NCBI RefSeq assembly: GCF_000430585.1
Contig: NZ_AUMH01000016.1
Coordinates: 1-64,000, forward strand
Source: Alicyclobacillus herbarius DSM 13609
Lineage (GTDB): Bacteria; Bacillota; Bacilli; Alicyclobacillales; Alicyclobacillaceae
Direction of reading: 5' to 3'
Length of the DNA: 64,000 nucleotides
How positions within the stretch are numbered: the first letter of the stretch is position 1; every line of letters begins with the position of its first letter. A model generated the notes under the pieces. It was not told the origin of the DNA. It made no database searches and saw nothing but the letters and a program-made list of their open reading frames with translations. Below, piece after piece: positions 8,217 through 16,561 of this stretch. Position numbers and translations under genes: made by a program.

Positions 8217-8393
8217 ATGAAAGTGGGAGCGAGGGACTCGGTTCATGTCATTGATTCCCTTTGTCCATTGTGTGGTGGGAATTTGTGGAAAGATGAACTC
8301 ACCCGGGAAGTTTGGTGTTCAAGTATGAAGTGTCGGTACGGCGTAGAAGAGGAAATACTGTACGAAGAAGGAGAATTGTCAGCAACCCCGTAG
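8217..8393 (+). CDS. Zinc-ribbon microprotein (58 aa)
   Basis: ATG 8217 follows GGAGGA directly, and the frame encodes 58 residues with two cysteine pairs, CPLC near residue 16 and CSSMKC near residue 34, spaced like a small treble-clef or rubredoxin-like zinc ribbon. The tail is acidic (GVEEEILYEEGE). There is no membrane segment or signal. I recognise no named family; nucleic-acid or protein binding would be the usual role for such a knuckle. It lies between divergent splB and the NlpC-fold gene. Confidence 0.6.
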   Translation: MKVGARDSVHVIDSLCPLCGGNLWKDELTREVWCSSMKCRYGVEEEILYEEGELSATP

Positions 8394-8643
8394 CTGAATC
8401 AAGGGGTTGCATCGCGCATGGCTGGTTGACCGCAACCCTCCTGGGAGACCAGCAGCGAAGTTGAAGAGCACTAGATAAATGGTAGTCACAAATGTCTCAA
8501 ACCCAGGCGCTCGCAATCCGTGCTAAGATAGAAGAGGTAAGAGTCCGGCGTTTTCATCCACAGGCCATCGAAACGAGCGGGTTACGACAAGGCCGGCCTG
8601 CTGTCGATGGCCACACATGCCTTGCCTGGAGGGATGAGCGGGC

Positions 8644-9195
8644 ATGAAAACTTGGGTTTGGCTTAAGATGGTGTTGAGCGGTTGTTGTGGTGCCGCCATC
8701 GTCCTCGCGGGTGTTATTTATTATTTCGCGCATGAGCGGCAACAAGCAACGAAAACAAACAAATCCGTACCAAAAGTGACCATTCAGGTTGGACCCGCCC
8801 AGCCGGTATATACTGTGAACCCAAACGGACAGACTGTGCAACAACAGCGGGAGGTGTACGCAGCCGTCAAGCGAATGCTGCAATCCTCGGGTAGTCTCAG
8901 CCTGGATGCATCGGGGTTTGTCCAAGCCGCCCTCTCTTCTGCAGGTGTCTCACTTCCGCGTACGATTGCGGATCAGGCGCAAACCGGTACCATCATTCAA
9001 GATAAACAGGATTTACAAACCGGCGACCTTGTATTTTTTGATCTCTCGGGCAACGGGAATGCACCGACTTTTGATGGGGTCTATATGGGTCAAGGACAGT
9101 TTGCAGCTCTGACAACGCATGGCTTACGGTTAATTGCGTTGAGCGATGAATACTGGGCTGGGAAATATCTGTACGGTCGCAGGGTTCTTGGCTAG
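8644..9195 (+). CDS. Membrane-anchored NlpC/P60-fold protein lacking catalytic Cys and His
   Basis: The 183-residue protein has an N-terminal membrane anchor (about residues 9-27), a linker to about 65, and a C-terminal NlpC/P60 domain (about 66-183). Active family members cut peptidoglycan stem peptides with Cys in DCSGFV and His in HVGIYLG. Here these read D88-A89-SGF and F143-DGVYMG, so both catalytic residues are replaced while the scaffold, with LPRT and LQTGDLVFF, is kept. I infer a non-catalytic cell-wall-binding or regulatory role. A 9-bp inverted repeat (GGCCATCGA, 8563-8571 and 8604-8612) lies in the upstream region. Confidence 0.8.
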   Translation: MKTWVWLKMVLSGCCGAAIVLAGVIYYFAHERQQATKTNKSVPKVTIQVGPAQPVYTVNPNGQTVQQQREVYAAVKRMLQSSGSLSLDASGFVQAALSSAGVSLPRTIADQAQTGTIIQDKQDLQTGDLVFFDLSGNGNAPTFDGVYMGQGQFAALTTHGLRLIALSDEYWAGKYLYGRRVLG

Positions 9196-9270
9196 ACTCC
9201 CATTTCGCCGGGGCAGCACTATCAGAAAGATGAAAATGGTCACCTGAGGCTCTTTTCAGGATATACGGGT

Positions 9271-9300
9271 GCCGAACCACAGGGATACCCGTGGTTCGGC
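9271..9300. terminator. 10-bp perfect hairpin between convergent genes
   Basis: GCCGAACCAC at 9271-9280 pairs with GTGGTTCGGC at 9291-9300. It sits between the NlpC-fold gene and sspH, which point toward each other. There is no good T-run on either strand, so terminator function is probable by position only. Confidence 0.5.
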
Positions 9301-9312
9301 CATGGCAGGATG

Positions 9313-9489
9313 TTATTGTTCTTCACGCAGGTCCCCGACAGGTGCCGTATAGACCTCTCCGTTTTCGTAGTGAACTTTCGCGTAGCCATTGGTCTCGTAG
9401 ATTTCATCAATGTGGACCGGTTTCCCGCGATAAGTTACGGGGATGATGCGGGGAGATTCGAGGATCTGTTTCGCGCGTTGAACATCCAT
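9313..9489 (-). CDS. sspH: H-type small acid-soluble spore protein
   Basis: The 58-residue protein begins MDVQRAKQILESP and continues IPVTYRGKPVHIDEI, the pattern of the SspH family of minor spore-core proteins. These are made in the forespore and packaged in the spore core; their exact role is unclear. ATG 9489 is preceded by GGAGGT. The gene is monocistronic and convergent with the NlpC-fold gene. The assignment to the H family rests on the N-terminal DVQRAKQIL signature and the length. Confidence 0.85.
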   Translation of the reverse strand: MDVQRAKQILESPRIIPVTYRGKPVHIDEIYETNGYAKVHYENGEVYTAPVGDLREEQ

Positions 9490-9682
9490 GAAGATCGACC
9501 TCCGGAAAAAATCTTGAGTGATGGTGGTCCAGGATGGGTTCAGTGGCCCAGCCGTTTCCGCAACCCCGTCAGCGGCTCAGGTATGTCGCGTTCACGTATC
9601 GCTTGACAAACAGCGTCCTTCCTCATAAAATAGATGATGTCCCATTGATGTGGGAAGCATACAAACCAGTCATGGTATACAT

Positions 9683-9776
9683 GGAGTGATGGCCGAGTAG
9701 GTCGAAGGCGCTCGCCTGCTAAGCGAGTATACGCTGTAGAGGCGTATCGAGGGTTCGAATCCCTCTCACTCCGCCA
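9683..9776 (+). tRNA. tRNA-Ser(GCU)
   Basis: Acceptor GGAGTGA pairs with TCACTCC. The anticodon arm CTCGC-CTGCTAA-GCGAG gives anticodon GCU, there is a long class II variable arm (TATACGCTGTAGAGGCGTATC), and the T-arm is GAGGG-TTCGAAT-CCCTC. G73 and CCA are encoded. Confidence 0.95.
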
Positions 9777-9783
9777 GATACGA

Positions 9784-9806
9784 AGCGAGCTAAGGGCTCG
9801 CTTTTT
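9784..9806 (+). terminator. Terminator of tRNA-Ser
   Basis: AGCGAGC-TAAGG-GCTCGCT is followed by TTTTT, 7 nt after the tRNA. Confidence 0.85.
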
Positions 9807-9896
9807 GATTGCCGAGATTCGTTGGTCTACCTTTTGTGGCGCGACTGATGGCATTTTTGTCCGCACTTTTTCTCCAGAGTTGTCATTCCGCGGATA

Positions 9897-10373
9897 CTAT
9901 TGAAAGCGAGCTTGTTGACCGATGGCTTCTTGGTACCACGCCAAGAAGGCCTTGGCCAAAGCCGCTTCAATTTCGTTTTCCTTGAATTCCCCGTTGAAGA
10001 CCACTTTCTGATCCAGCCAATCTGCGAACTTGTCGAAGACGTTGGGCATCTGTTGCCAATGCCCGTCCTTGACCAAAACTTGGACAAGCCTACCCTTGCA
10101 TTTGGTGGAAACTGTGAAGACCGGTGGTAGGCTTGGCCCCTCCAGGGTGATTGTAAATCCCGGGTGGTTGTCTGGGGATAGTCCTACGCTTAAGTGTTCA
10201 TCGTTCGCCGCCCATTCGTTTGCCCACCGTTTGAGACATTGCTTTAACAATCGCTCTGTCGCCATCTGAACGGCTTCCTTCTCCTGTTCCTGCATGTTGT
10301 GGAGGGTTGCCAGCAGTTCTTGTTGGTGCCGGATTCGTTCCATTTCTGTGGTCACATCGGGAATATGGGACAT
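9897..10373 (-). CDS. Hypothetical protein (158 aa)
   Basis: ATG 10373 follows GGAGGTG, giving a soluble protein with a helical, coiled-coil-prone N-terminus (residues about 8-55, rich in E, Q and R), a central beta-like part (FTITLEGPSLPPVFTVSTKCKGRLVQVLVKDG) interrupted by a basic stretch, and a C-terminal helix ending AWYQEAIGQQARFQ. No signal peptide or membrane segment is visible. I do not recognise the family. It is divergent from the gerA-type gene and downstream of tRNA-Ser on the opposite strand. Confidence 0.6.
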   Translation of the reverse strand: MSHIPDVTTEMERIRHQQELLATLHNMQEQEKEAVQMATERLLKQCLKRWANEWAANDEHLSVGLSPDNHPGFTITLEGPSLPPVFTVSTKCKGRLVQVLVKDGHWQQMPNVFDKFADWLDQKVVFNGEFKENEIEAALAKAFLAWYQEAIGQQARFQ

Positions 10374-10592
10374 CGGATAGCACCTCCGGATTTTGAGACG
10401 GAATATACGAAGTGATGGTCGGCCAAAGTGATGAATGGTCTGGCATTTTCAGTCTCGCTGTTTAAGCGCCAGATATACAGGTACGATGGCGGGGAAGTCG
10501 TTGAAATTCGTCGATCCCGCCGGACTGTCGTGGGTATGACAGGGGGTGTCGGAGGGAGAATAAACAGGCAGTCTCGGTGAGGAGGCAGTTGG

Positions 10593-12167
10593 ATGTTTGA
10601 GACGAATCAGGAGAAGAAGGTTGGTCAACAGCTGCGACAGTGGGATATTGATAAACAGCATGTACCGCCCATTTCACGCAACCTCCAGGAGAATGTAGAG
10701 TACCTCAACCGTCTGCTTGGCATCGGATATGGTCCGGGAAACGCGTGGGATCTGATGGCCAAGCCGTTTCGCTACGGCGGTTTGAACATGATGGCATACG
10801 TTCTAAACGGATTTTTCACCACCACCAACCTGGTTCTGATTCTGGACAATTTTGAGCGGCAAATCAGTGAATTTGTGACCCGAAAGCAAGGTCAGGACTT
10901 CAGTATTCAAGAACTCGCGGAGTTTCTTAACACGCATATTGGCTTCGTCCAGGTTCAGCCGTTTGCGGACATGGGGGAGCTCATCCGTCAAATTCTCTCC
11001 GGACCCATGGTCATTTTTATCGATGGATTTGATGTAGCGCTGCTCATCGATACCCGTATCTACCCGATGCGTAGTATTGGGGAGAGTGAGATTGAACGCA
11101 CCGTGCGCGGCCCGCGAGACGGCTTCGTAGAGACGATGCTGTTTAATGTCGCATTGGTTCGCCGCCGGTTAAAGGACCCTCGCATTCGAACGGAACTCAT
11201 CCAGGTGGGAAACCGCTCGAAAACCGATGTCACGATTATGTACTTACAAGACGTCACGAACCCTGAACTGGTCGACAACGTCCGCAGATCCCTCACTTCC
11301 ATCGACGTAGATGCGATTACGATGGCCGAACAGGCGATCACCGACCACATGATGCGTGTCAAATGGAACCCGTATCCCGTTGTTCGTTACACGGAGCGAG
11401 CTGATGTGGCCGCGACAGCACTCGTTGACGGTCATGTGTTAATCATTCCCGACACCACACCTGAGGTCATTATTGCGCCGGTGACATTCTTTCAGTTGCT
11501 GCAAAACCCAGGTGAGTATCATTCGTATCCGCTTGTCGGTACGTACATGCGATGGGTCGTTTTACTCTCCGTCATCGTGAGCACCATCCTGCCGGGGCTG
11601 TTCCTGATGGTGAATCTTCATCCCCAAGTGGTGCCAAAAGAGTTTTCATTCTTTCGTGCGGACACCACATACCCATTACCCGTTTGGGCGCAGTTGTTGG
11701 TTGCAGAGATTGGGCTCGATATTTTACGCATGGCAGTTGTCAACATCCCGAGCGTCCTGGCGGGATCGGTCAGTATTGTCGCTGCCGTCATCTTTGGCCA
11801 GTTTGCCAGTAAGATTCAGCTCTTCCAACCCGAAGTGCTGGTCTATATGGCTTTCGTGATGATTGCTCAGTTTGCGATTACGTCGTTTGAATTGGCGAAT
11901 GCGAACGCGCTGACGCGCCTGTTTCTGATTTTGACTACGGAAGCAGGATTCGCCGTCGGCATCCGCGGCTGGGGGTTTATCCTTGGTCTTGCGGCGTGGG
12001 TATTGTTATTAGCGACCACACGTTCTCTCGGGGTACCTTATTTATGGCCATTGATTCCATTCCGTTGGAAAAATGGCATGCAGGATGTGCTGCTGCGAAA
12101 ACCGATGTCCACCATTCGTGGACGACCTCCGATTCTCTTCACCCGCACGGCCAAACGGAAAGGCTGA
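10593..12167 (+). CDS. GerA-family spore protein, SpoVAF-like
   Basis: The 524-residue inner-membrane protein belongs to the GerA/SpoVAF family that takes part in spore germination and dipicolinate channel function. The soluble N-terminal region (about 1-300) contains [16 protein letters not shown] and the characteristic [20 protein letters not shown] block; about five membrane helices follow between residues 310 and 480. The cytoplasmic tail is basic. ATG 10593 follows GTGAGGAGGCAG. No spoVA or gerB/gerC genes lie beside it, so it is a standalone copy; SpoVAF versus GerA-A subunit cannot be settled from sequence alone, but the short N-terminus fits SpoVAF. Confidence 0.85.
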   Translation: MFETNQEKKVGQQLRQWDIDKQHVPPISRNLQENVEYLNRLLGIGYGPGNAWDLMAKPFRYGGLNMMAYVLNGFFTTTNLVLILDNFERQISEFVTRKQGQDFSIQELAEFLNTHIGFVQVQPFADMGELIRQILSGPMVIFIDGFDVALLIDTRIYPMRSIGESEIERTVRGPRDGFVETMLFNVALVRRRLKDPRIRTELIQVGNRSKTDVTIMYLQDVTNPELVDNVRRSLTSIDVDAITMAEQAITDHMMRVKWNPYPVVRYTERADVAATALVDGHVLIIPDTTPEVIIAPVTFFQLLQNPGEYHSYPLVGTYMRWVVLLSVIVSTILPGLFLMVNLHPQVVPKEFSFFRADTTYPLPVWAQLLVAEIGLDILRMAVVNIPSVLAGSVSIVAAVIFGQFASKIQLFQPEVLVYMAFVMIAQFAITSFELANANALTRLFLILTTEAGFAVGIRGWGFILGLAAWVLLLATTRSLGVPYLWPLIPFRWKNGMQDVLLRKPMSTIRGRPPILFTRTAKRKG

Positions 12168-12282
12168 GCCTGGCACTCGGCGAACGTCATCTAGGCGATC
12201 ACCCACATGGGCCTCGACGCATAGGTTATCGTGGTCGCTGGCATACACGGCCAGAGGCTGCGGAAACTTGACCGTCGAGGTG

Positions 12283-13272
12283 ATGTGCGTGCGACGAACA
12301 CCTCCCAATCCTCAGGTCCGAGAACAATCCCAAGAGATCTTACAGCGTTACCGTGACGGTCAGATTGCGCTGGCAGAGGCGTTACAGTGGTTGGCGGGTC
12401 CAGCAGAAACGAAATCAGATGCGGAAAGTCCGCCTTTGACGCGTTCCGCGTTGTTGAGTCAACTCGCGGAACTCGACACGTTGGTCGGTCTCGAACAAGT
12501 CAAGGCGACGGTGCGGGAAATTTTTGCGTTGTTCTATATGCAGCAGCGGCGTCGTGAATTTCATCTGCAGACGGAACCGGTGGTTTTGCACATGGTGTTT
12601 AAAGGCAATCCAGGTACGGGTAAGACCACGGTAGCTCGTTTGCTGGCAAAGATATTTCACCAATGCGGACTGCTTAGCAAAGGACATCTGGTCGAGGTTG
12701 AGCGCGCAGATTTGGTCGGAGAGTATATCGGGCATACGGCACAAAAGACGCGTGAACAAGTGAAAAAGGCCTTAGGCGGGATTTTATTCATCGATGAGGC
12801 TTATTCACTGGCTCGCGGCGGTGAAAAGGATTTTGGACGAGAGGCTATCGATTGCCTCGTCAAGAGCATGGAGGATTACCGGAATCAATTTATCGTCATT
12901 ATCGCTGGGTACGAACGGGAAATGGACTGGTTTCTGTCCACCAATCCGGGCCTTCCCAGCCGTTTTCCCATTCATCTGGTGTTTCCCGATTACGATGTCA
13001 GGGCACTTATGAACATCGCCCGCAAGATGGCCAGTGAACGGCAATATCAACTGAGTCGGGAAGCCGAACAAAAGCTGCGCGAGCATCTGAAAGAGGTGCT
13101 CTCCGTTCACGATCCGTATGGCCGTTTTAGCAACGCGCGGTTCGTTCGCAACACCATTGAGCGTGCCATACGCCGACACGCTGTTCGGTTGTTTGATGAA
13201 ACACGTTTGAATCGAGAGACTGCCATGACGTTGGAGGCTCGTGATTTTGTCTGGGAGGGGGAAGTCTTTTGA
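12283..13272 (+). CDS. spoVK: SpoVK/CbbX-type AAA+ ATPase
   Basis: The 329-residue hexameric-type AAA+ protein is required late in Bacillus sporulation. Walker A is GNPGTGKT (residues 108-115), Walker B is [12 protein letters not shown], and [23 protein letters not shown] covers sensor 1 and the Arg-finger region, all typical of the CbbX/SpoVK group. The frame opens earlier, inside the gerA-type gene; ATG 12283 in GAGGTGATG is the simplest start, but its ribosome site is close, and TTG 12268 is possible. Its stop overlaps the next start. Position ahead of ynbB-glnR-glnA matches Bacillus. Confidence 0.88.
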   Translation: MCVRRTPPNPQVREQSQEILQRYRDGQIALAEALQWLAGPAETKSDAESPPLTRSALLSQLAELDTLVGLEQVKATVREIFALFYMQQRRREFHLQTEPVVLHMVFKGNPGTGKTTVARLLAKIFHQCGLLSKGHLVEVERADLVGEYIGHTAQKTREQVKKALGGILFIDEAYSLARGGEKDFGREAIDCLVKSMEDYRNQFIVIIAGYEREMDWFLSTNPGLPSRFPIHLVFPDYDVRALMNIARKMASERQYQLSREAEQKLREHLKEVLSVHDPYGRFSNARFVRNTIERAIRRHAVRLFDETRLNRETAMTLEARDFVWEGEVF

Positions 13273-13856
13273 GGTGCGTTCTTGTAATTGGGCGCAGCAA
13301 CGTTGGGAAAACGCTATTCTGTATCCACTTCGCCGAGTATCTCGGCCTCTCCAAGCTCATCTGGAAAATTCAGCAGCCTTCCGGTCAACTCGAAAACAAG
13401 CGGCTGACCGTACCGCAAGCGGAAACCACATTGACCGACGCCTCTCCGCACTTTACACGCTGTTTGCAATCGGTGGAGATCGACGTGCCGAAAAGGAAAG
13501 TGGATTGCCGACTGATGCTTACCGACTCGACCGGACTCACCGATGGAATTCATTCCGATACGGGGTTACGTTATGCCATGGCTCAGACGCTCGAAGCACT
13601 ATTACAGGCCGATGTGATTTTGCATATGGTGGACGCGGCCCAGTCGGCCTGGGAACCGTTGGATGAGCAGATATACCTCTATGGCCGTACATGCGACGCT
13701 TATCTTGTATTGGCAAATAAGATTGATTTGCCGGCAGCCAAGCGGGGGTATCGTCAACTCACGCGCCGTCTCTCGTCAACCCGAATACTCCCGATTTCGG
13801 CTCTCTACGGAAACGGATTTCGGGAGGTAAAGCAATATGTCTGGCGGATGGCTTGA
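13269..13856 (+). CDS. Small GTPase of the SpoVK cassette
   Basis: The 195-residue P-loop GTPase has G1 GRSNVGKT (residues 8-15), G3 DSTG (86-89), G4 NKID (150-153) and G5 near SAL (177-179). The start is TTG 13269, whose last two bases form part of the spoVK stop (TTGA), so translation is coupled. In Bacillus the gene between spoVK and ynbB encodes the larger GTPase HflX; this protein is half that size and lacks HflX's N-terminal domain, so it is not simply hflX. It overlaps the next gene by 20 bp. Role unknown; a molecular switch acting with the neighbouring AAA+ and membrane proteins is an inference. Confidence 0.75.
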   Translation: MRCVLVIGRSNVGKTLFCIHFAEYLGLSKLIWKIQQPSGQLENKRLTVPQAETTLTDASPHFTRCLQSVEIDVPKRKVDCRLMLTDSTGLTDGIHSDTGLRYAMAQTLEALLQADVILHMVDAAQSAWEPLDEQIYLYGRTCDAYLVLANKIDLPAAKRGYRQLTRRLSSTRILPISALYGNGFREVKQYVWRMA

Positions 13857-14457
13857 TTATGTACGAGTGTTCGCTTGTTTGTTGCTCATGGCTGGCGCCA
13901 TTAAAGTGATGGATGATTACCTGGACAGAGATTTCGACCTGACTTGCGGGAAACGTACCCTGGCTGCGCGTCTGGAACGATCCGCGCTACCCTATGGGCT
14001 GGTGCTTGCGCTGGTCGCGACGTTTCTTGATTTGCGTGTTGCCCTGGCCGTTTTTTTTGGCAGCTACGCGGTTGGGATGTTTGCGAATTGGAAGGAAAAG
14101 ATGCCGACCCACCTACCTGCATACGTAGAAATTGTCGCTTCGATAATATTGGCTTGCCTGTTTAGCGGGTGGCAAACTGCACTCTGGGGAATTGCGATGA
14201 TGGCGGCCATCGATTGGCTTGATGATCTCTTAGACCAGGCTGTCGACCGACGGAGTGGGCAGAGAAACTTAGCATCTAAAATGGGTACGATTGAGACTTT
14301 GCTCTTGGTGCTTGCGGCGCTTGGGGTGGCCGTGTTGGTCAACGCCTCGTTGACCGTCCTGGCATTCTTAGCCCTTCCCATGATTATCGTGCTCGACGAA
14401 TTGACCACACAGCGCCTATGGAAGACATCGGAGGAAGACGGGGTGAATGTTCCGTGA
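13837..14457 (+). CDS. Duplicated Asp-motif membrane protein (UbiA-like?)
   Basis: The 206-residue protein has about six hydrophobic segments and two near-identical acidic motifs 103 residues apart: D26-D-Y-L-D30-x3-D34-x3-G-x-R-x-LA and D129-D-L-L-D133-x3-D137-x3-G-x-R-x-LA. DDxxDxxxD is the Mg-diphosphate site pattern of UbiA-type prenyltransferases, which carry two such Asp motifs, but those proteins are about 280-300 residues. This may be a minimal UbiA-like fold built from a duplicated half, or an unrelated protein with convergent motifs. ATG 13837 follows GGGAGGT inside the GTPase gene, and the stop overlaps the next start (TGATG). Confidence 0.6.
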   Translation: MSGGWLDYVRVFACLLLMAGAIKVMDDYLDRDFDLTCGKRTLAARLERSALPYGLVLALVATFLDLRVALAVFFGSYAVGMFANWKEKMPTHLPAYVEIVASIILACLFSGWQTALWGIAMMAAIDWLDDLLDQAVDRRSGQRNLASKMGTIETLLLVLAALGVAVLVNASLTVLAFLALPMIIVLDELTTQRLWKTSEEDGVNVP

Positions 14458-14657
14458 TGGGGTCCGTTGGGTGGCTCGTGATTGTGGCCGTCCTTTGGAC
14501 GTGTCTTGTCTTTGCTGTGGCACGGCGCATCGGGACGGCTGAAGGAAGACAAGAGGCCAAGGCCGAAATTCCCATTCAATTGCGGGTCTGTGCATTGAGA
14601 GAGGGCCGCTGTCCGGTCTGCGACAAAACCTATGATACAATCGCGCAAGAGGAATGA
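14457..14657 (+). CDS. Single-helix membrane protein with C-terminal zinc knuckle
   Basis: ATG 14457 overlaps the preceding stop as TGATG. The 66-residue product has one membrane segment (about residues 5-22) with no signal-peptide cleavage pattern, then a charged stretch and a CPVCDKTYD end that, with an upstream Cys, could bind zinc. It is the fourth tightly linked gene after spoVK. No family recognised. Its size and coupling suggest an accessory subunit of the membrane protein at 13837-14457; this is inference. Confidence 0.6.
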   Translation: MGSVGWLVIVAVLWTCLVFAVARRIGTAEGRQEAKAEIPIQLRVCALREGRCPVCDKTYDTIAQEE

Positions 14658-14739
14658 CCCGAGGTCATCCGGCTCCACGAAACAACGTAAAAAACGACGT
14701 GTTGTAAGCACAGATTCATATCTTGGAAAGGATGCCCAT

Positions 14740-15978
14740 ATGCAGAATACAGGATCTTCACTTTTAAAAGCGGCCTGGCAAAGGGTACAGCCGGTGTTTA
14801 CGCAAATTGACGCCCAGGCCATTGAGAATCAGCGGAAGGTTCTCCGGGCCTTTCAATCCGAACAGGTGGCTGCTCATGATTTGTTGGGGACCACGGGGTA
14901 TGGTCTCGACGATGCGGGGCGGGACAAGCTGGAATCCGTTTGGGCGCGTGTCTTCGCGACGGAAGCGGCGTTAGTCCGACCTCAGATTGTTTCTGGCACG
15001 CATGCCTTACGGCTGGGGTTGTTTGCAGCCCTGCGTCCGGGAGACCATTTATTGTTTGTCACAGGCACCCCATACGACACCTTAGAGTCGGTCATTGGGC
15101 TACGAAACGCTCGTGGGAGTCTGCGGGACTGGGGGGTTGAATGCACCACCGTACCGCTCGGCGAAGACGGGCAAATTGACCTGGAGGCATGCCAGGCTGC
15201 GATACGGCCACAGACGAAAGTGGTGATGTTTCAACGTTCCCGTGGCTACAGTGACCGAAGGGCGTTTTCGGTAAAGGAGATTGGCGACGCGATTGACGCC
15301 ATCCGCAAAACCGCCAGACAAGCGGTTATGTTGGTGGATAACTGTTACGGCGAATTTGTCGAGACGTTGGAACCGTCAGAGGTCGGTGCCGATTTGGTCA
15401 TAGGGTCATTGATTAAGAATCCGGGAGGTGGATTGGCGACAACCGGGGGATACCTGGTTGGCCGACAGGACTTGATCGAGGCGGCTGCGGACCAATTGTA
15501 CGCCCCGGGATTGGGACGCGAGTCTGGCCCCACACATACCTTTTTACGGTCGTTTTACCAGGGGCTCTTTTTGGCTCCCCATGTGGTGGCCCAGGCTCTA
15601 AAAGGTTCCGTCTTGGCTGCGGCCGTGTTCGAGGCGGCCGGGTTAAAAGTGTCGCCGAGGTGGTCTGAACCGCGTACGGACCTTATCCTTTCCATTCGGT
15701 TTGACCAACCGGATCCGCTGTTGGCTTTCTGTCGCGCGGTGCAGGCGAGTGCCCCGATTGATTCGTTCGTTCGCCCGGAGGCGGCCCCGATGCCTGGATA
15801 CGATTCGCCCATTGTCATGGCAGCAGGTACGTTTGTTCAAGGCGGATCGCTCGAATTGAGCGCCGATGCGCCATTGCGTCCACCGTACGTGGCCTACATG
15901 CAAGGCGGGTTGACGTTGGAGCATGTGTACCTGGCCTTGGAAAAGGTTCTTGAGACGATCCCGGTTGATCAACGTTAA
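14740..15978 (+). CDS. ynbB: PLP-dependent YnbB / methionine gamma-lyase-like protein
   Basis: The 412-residue fold-type I PLP enzyme belongs to the family annotated as methionine gamma-lyase-like or aluminium-resistance protein; its real substrate is not established. GTTGYGLDD and VSGTHALRLGLF form the cofactor pocket, VDNCYGEFVE holds the pyridine-binding Asp, and the Schiff-base Lys is in GSLIKNPGGG. ATG 14740 follows GGAAAGGATG; open frame upstream to 14632 overlaps the preceding gene. Its place just before glnR-glnA is as in Bacillus subtilis. Confidence 0.88.
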   Translation: MQNTGSSLLKAAWQRVQPVFTQIDAQAIENQRKVLRAFQSEQVAAHDLLGTTGYGLDDAGRDKLESVWARVFATEAALVRPQIVSGTHALRLGLFAALRPGDHLLFVTGTPYDTLESVIGLRNARGSLRDWGVECTTVPLGEDGQIDLEACQAAIRPQTKVVMFQRSRGYSDRRAFSVKEIGDAIDAIRKTARQAVMLVDNCYGEFVETLEPSEVGADLVIGSLIKNPGGGLATTGGYLVGRQDLIEAAADQLYAPGLGRESGPTHTFLRSFYQGLFLAPHVVAQALKGSVLAAAVFEAAGLKVSPRWSEPRTDLILSIRFDQPDPLLAFCRAVQASAPIDSFVRPEAAPMPGYDSPIVMAAGTFVQGGSLELSADAPLRPPYVAYMQGGLTLEHVYLALEKVLETIPVDQR

Positions 15979-16005
15979 GAAGTTTATGTCTTCCGTAAAC
16001 TTATA

Positions 16006-16022
16006 TGTCAGGAAACATGACA
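16006..16022. promoter_or_regulatory. GlnR box
   Basis: TGTCAGGAAACATGACA fits the GlnR/TnrA consensus TGTNA-N7-TNACA exactly. It lies 68 bp upstream of the glnR start, the position for feedback repression of glnRA when glutamine is plentiful. Confidence 0.88.
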
Positions 16023-16089
16023 TACATAGTTGCTCCGTTCGACAAGGAGTGATACGATCACGATAACCGCTGGGCACGGAGGGGTGGCG

Positions 16090-16485
16090 ATGGACCTCGG
16101 AGACCGGATGCGGCAGCCGCTTTTTTCCATTGGCATCGTACAGCAATTGACCGGATTAACCGCTCGGCAAATCCGGTATTATGAGCAGCAAGGCCTGGTT
16201 TCACCCGGCCGTACGCAAGGGAACAGACGTCTGTTCTCGTTTGTCGACGTGGAACGTCTGGTTCGAATTCGTGGTCTGCTGGATGAGGGGATGACCCTGT
16301 CCGATGTACGGAACTTTTTAGCGGCCGAGGCAAAGCAAAGGCGGAAAGGCAGAATGGTCAAAGAGGAAGCGACGGACCGGCAGGTATACCGCTGGATTGA
16401 GCGTGAATTGCTCGGCGAGGGCAAAGGCCCATCCCAGTCGGTGCTGCAAGGCGATTTGTCGCGGTTCTATCGTCGTCGTCCATGA
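16090..16485 (+). CDS. glnR: MerR-family nitrogen repressor GlnR
   Basis: The 131-residue repressor controls glutamine synthetase in response to feedback-inhibited GlnA. The N-terminal winged helix shows the MerR signature ARQIRYYEQQGLVSPGRTQGNRRLFS, and the C-terminal tail, involved in GlnA binding in Bacillus, is short and basic. ATG 16090 follows GGAGGGG. glnA starts 76 bp after the stop, in the same operon. The GlnR box at 16006-16022 implies autoregulation. Confidence 0.93.
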   Translation: MDLGDRMRQPLFSIGIVQQLTGLTARQIRYYEQQGLVSPGRTQGNRRLFSFVDVERLVRIRGLLDEGMTLSDVRNFLAAEAKQRRKGRMVKEEATDRQVYRWIERELLGEGKGPSQSVLQGDLSRFYRRRP

Positions 16486-16561
16486 GTGCCAGATTGTTCG
16501 GGCGTGATCGCCGTCGTTGGTGGTCCGACGGGCAGAATATGCTTTGAGTGGAGGGTATCCA

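Noticed and set aside
14064-14822. 252-codon frame on the minus strand
   Set aside because: It is antisense to three overlapping genes with clear motifs and start signals and has no family features.
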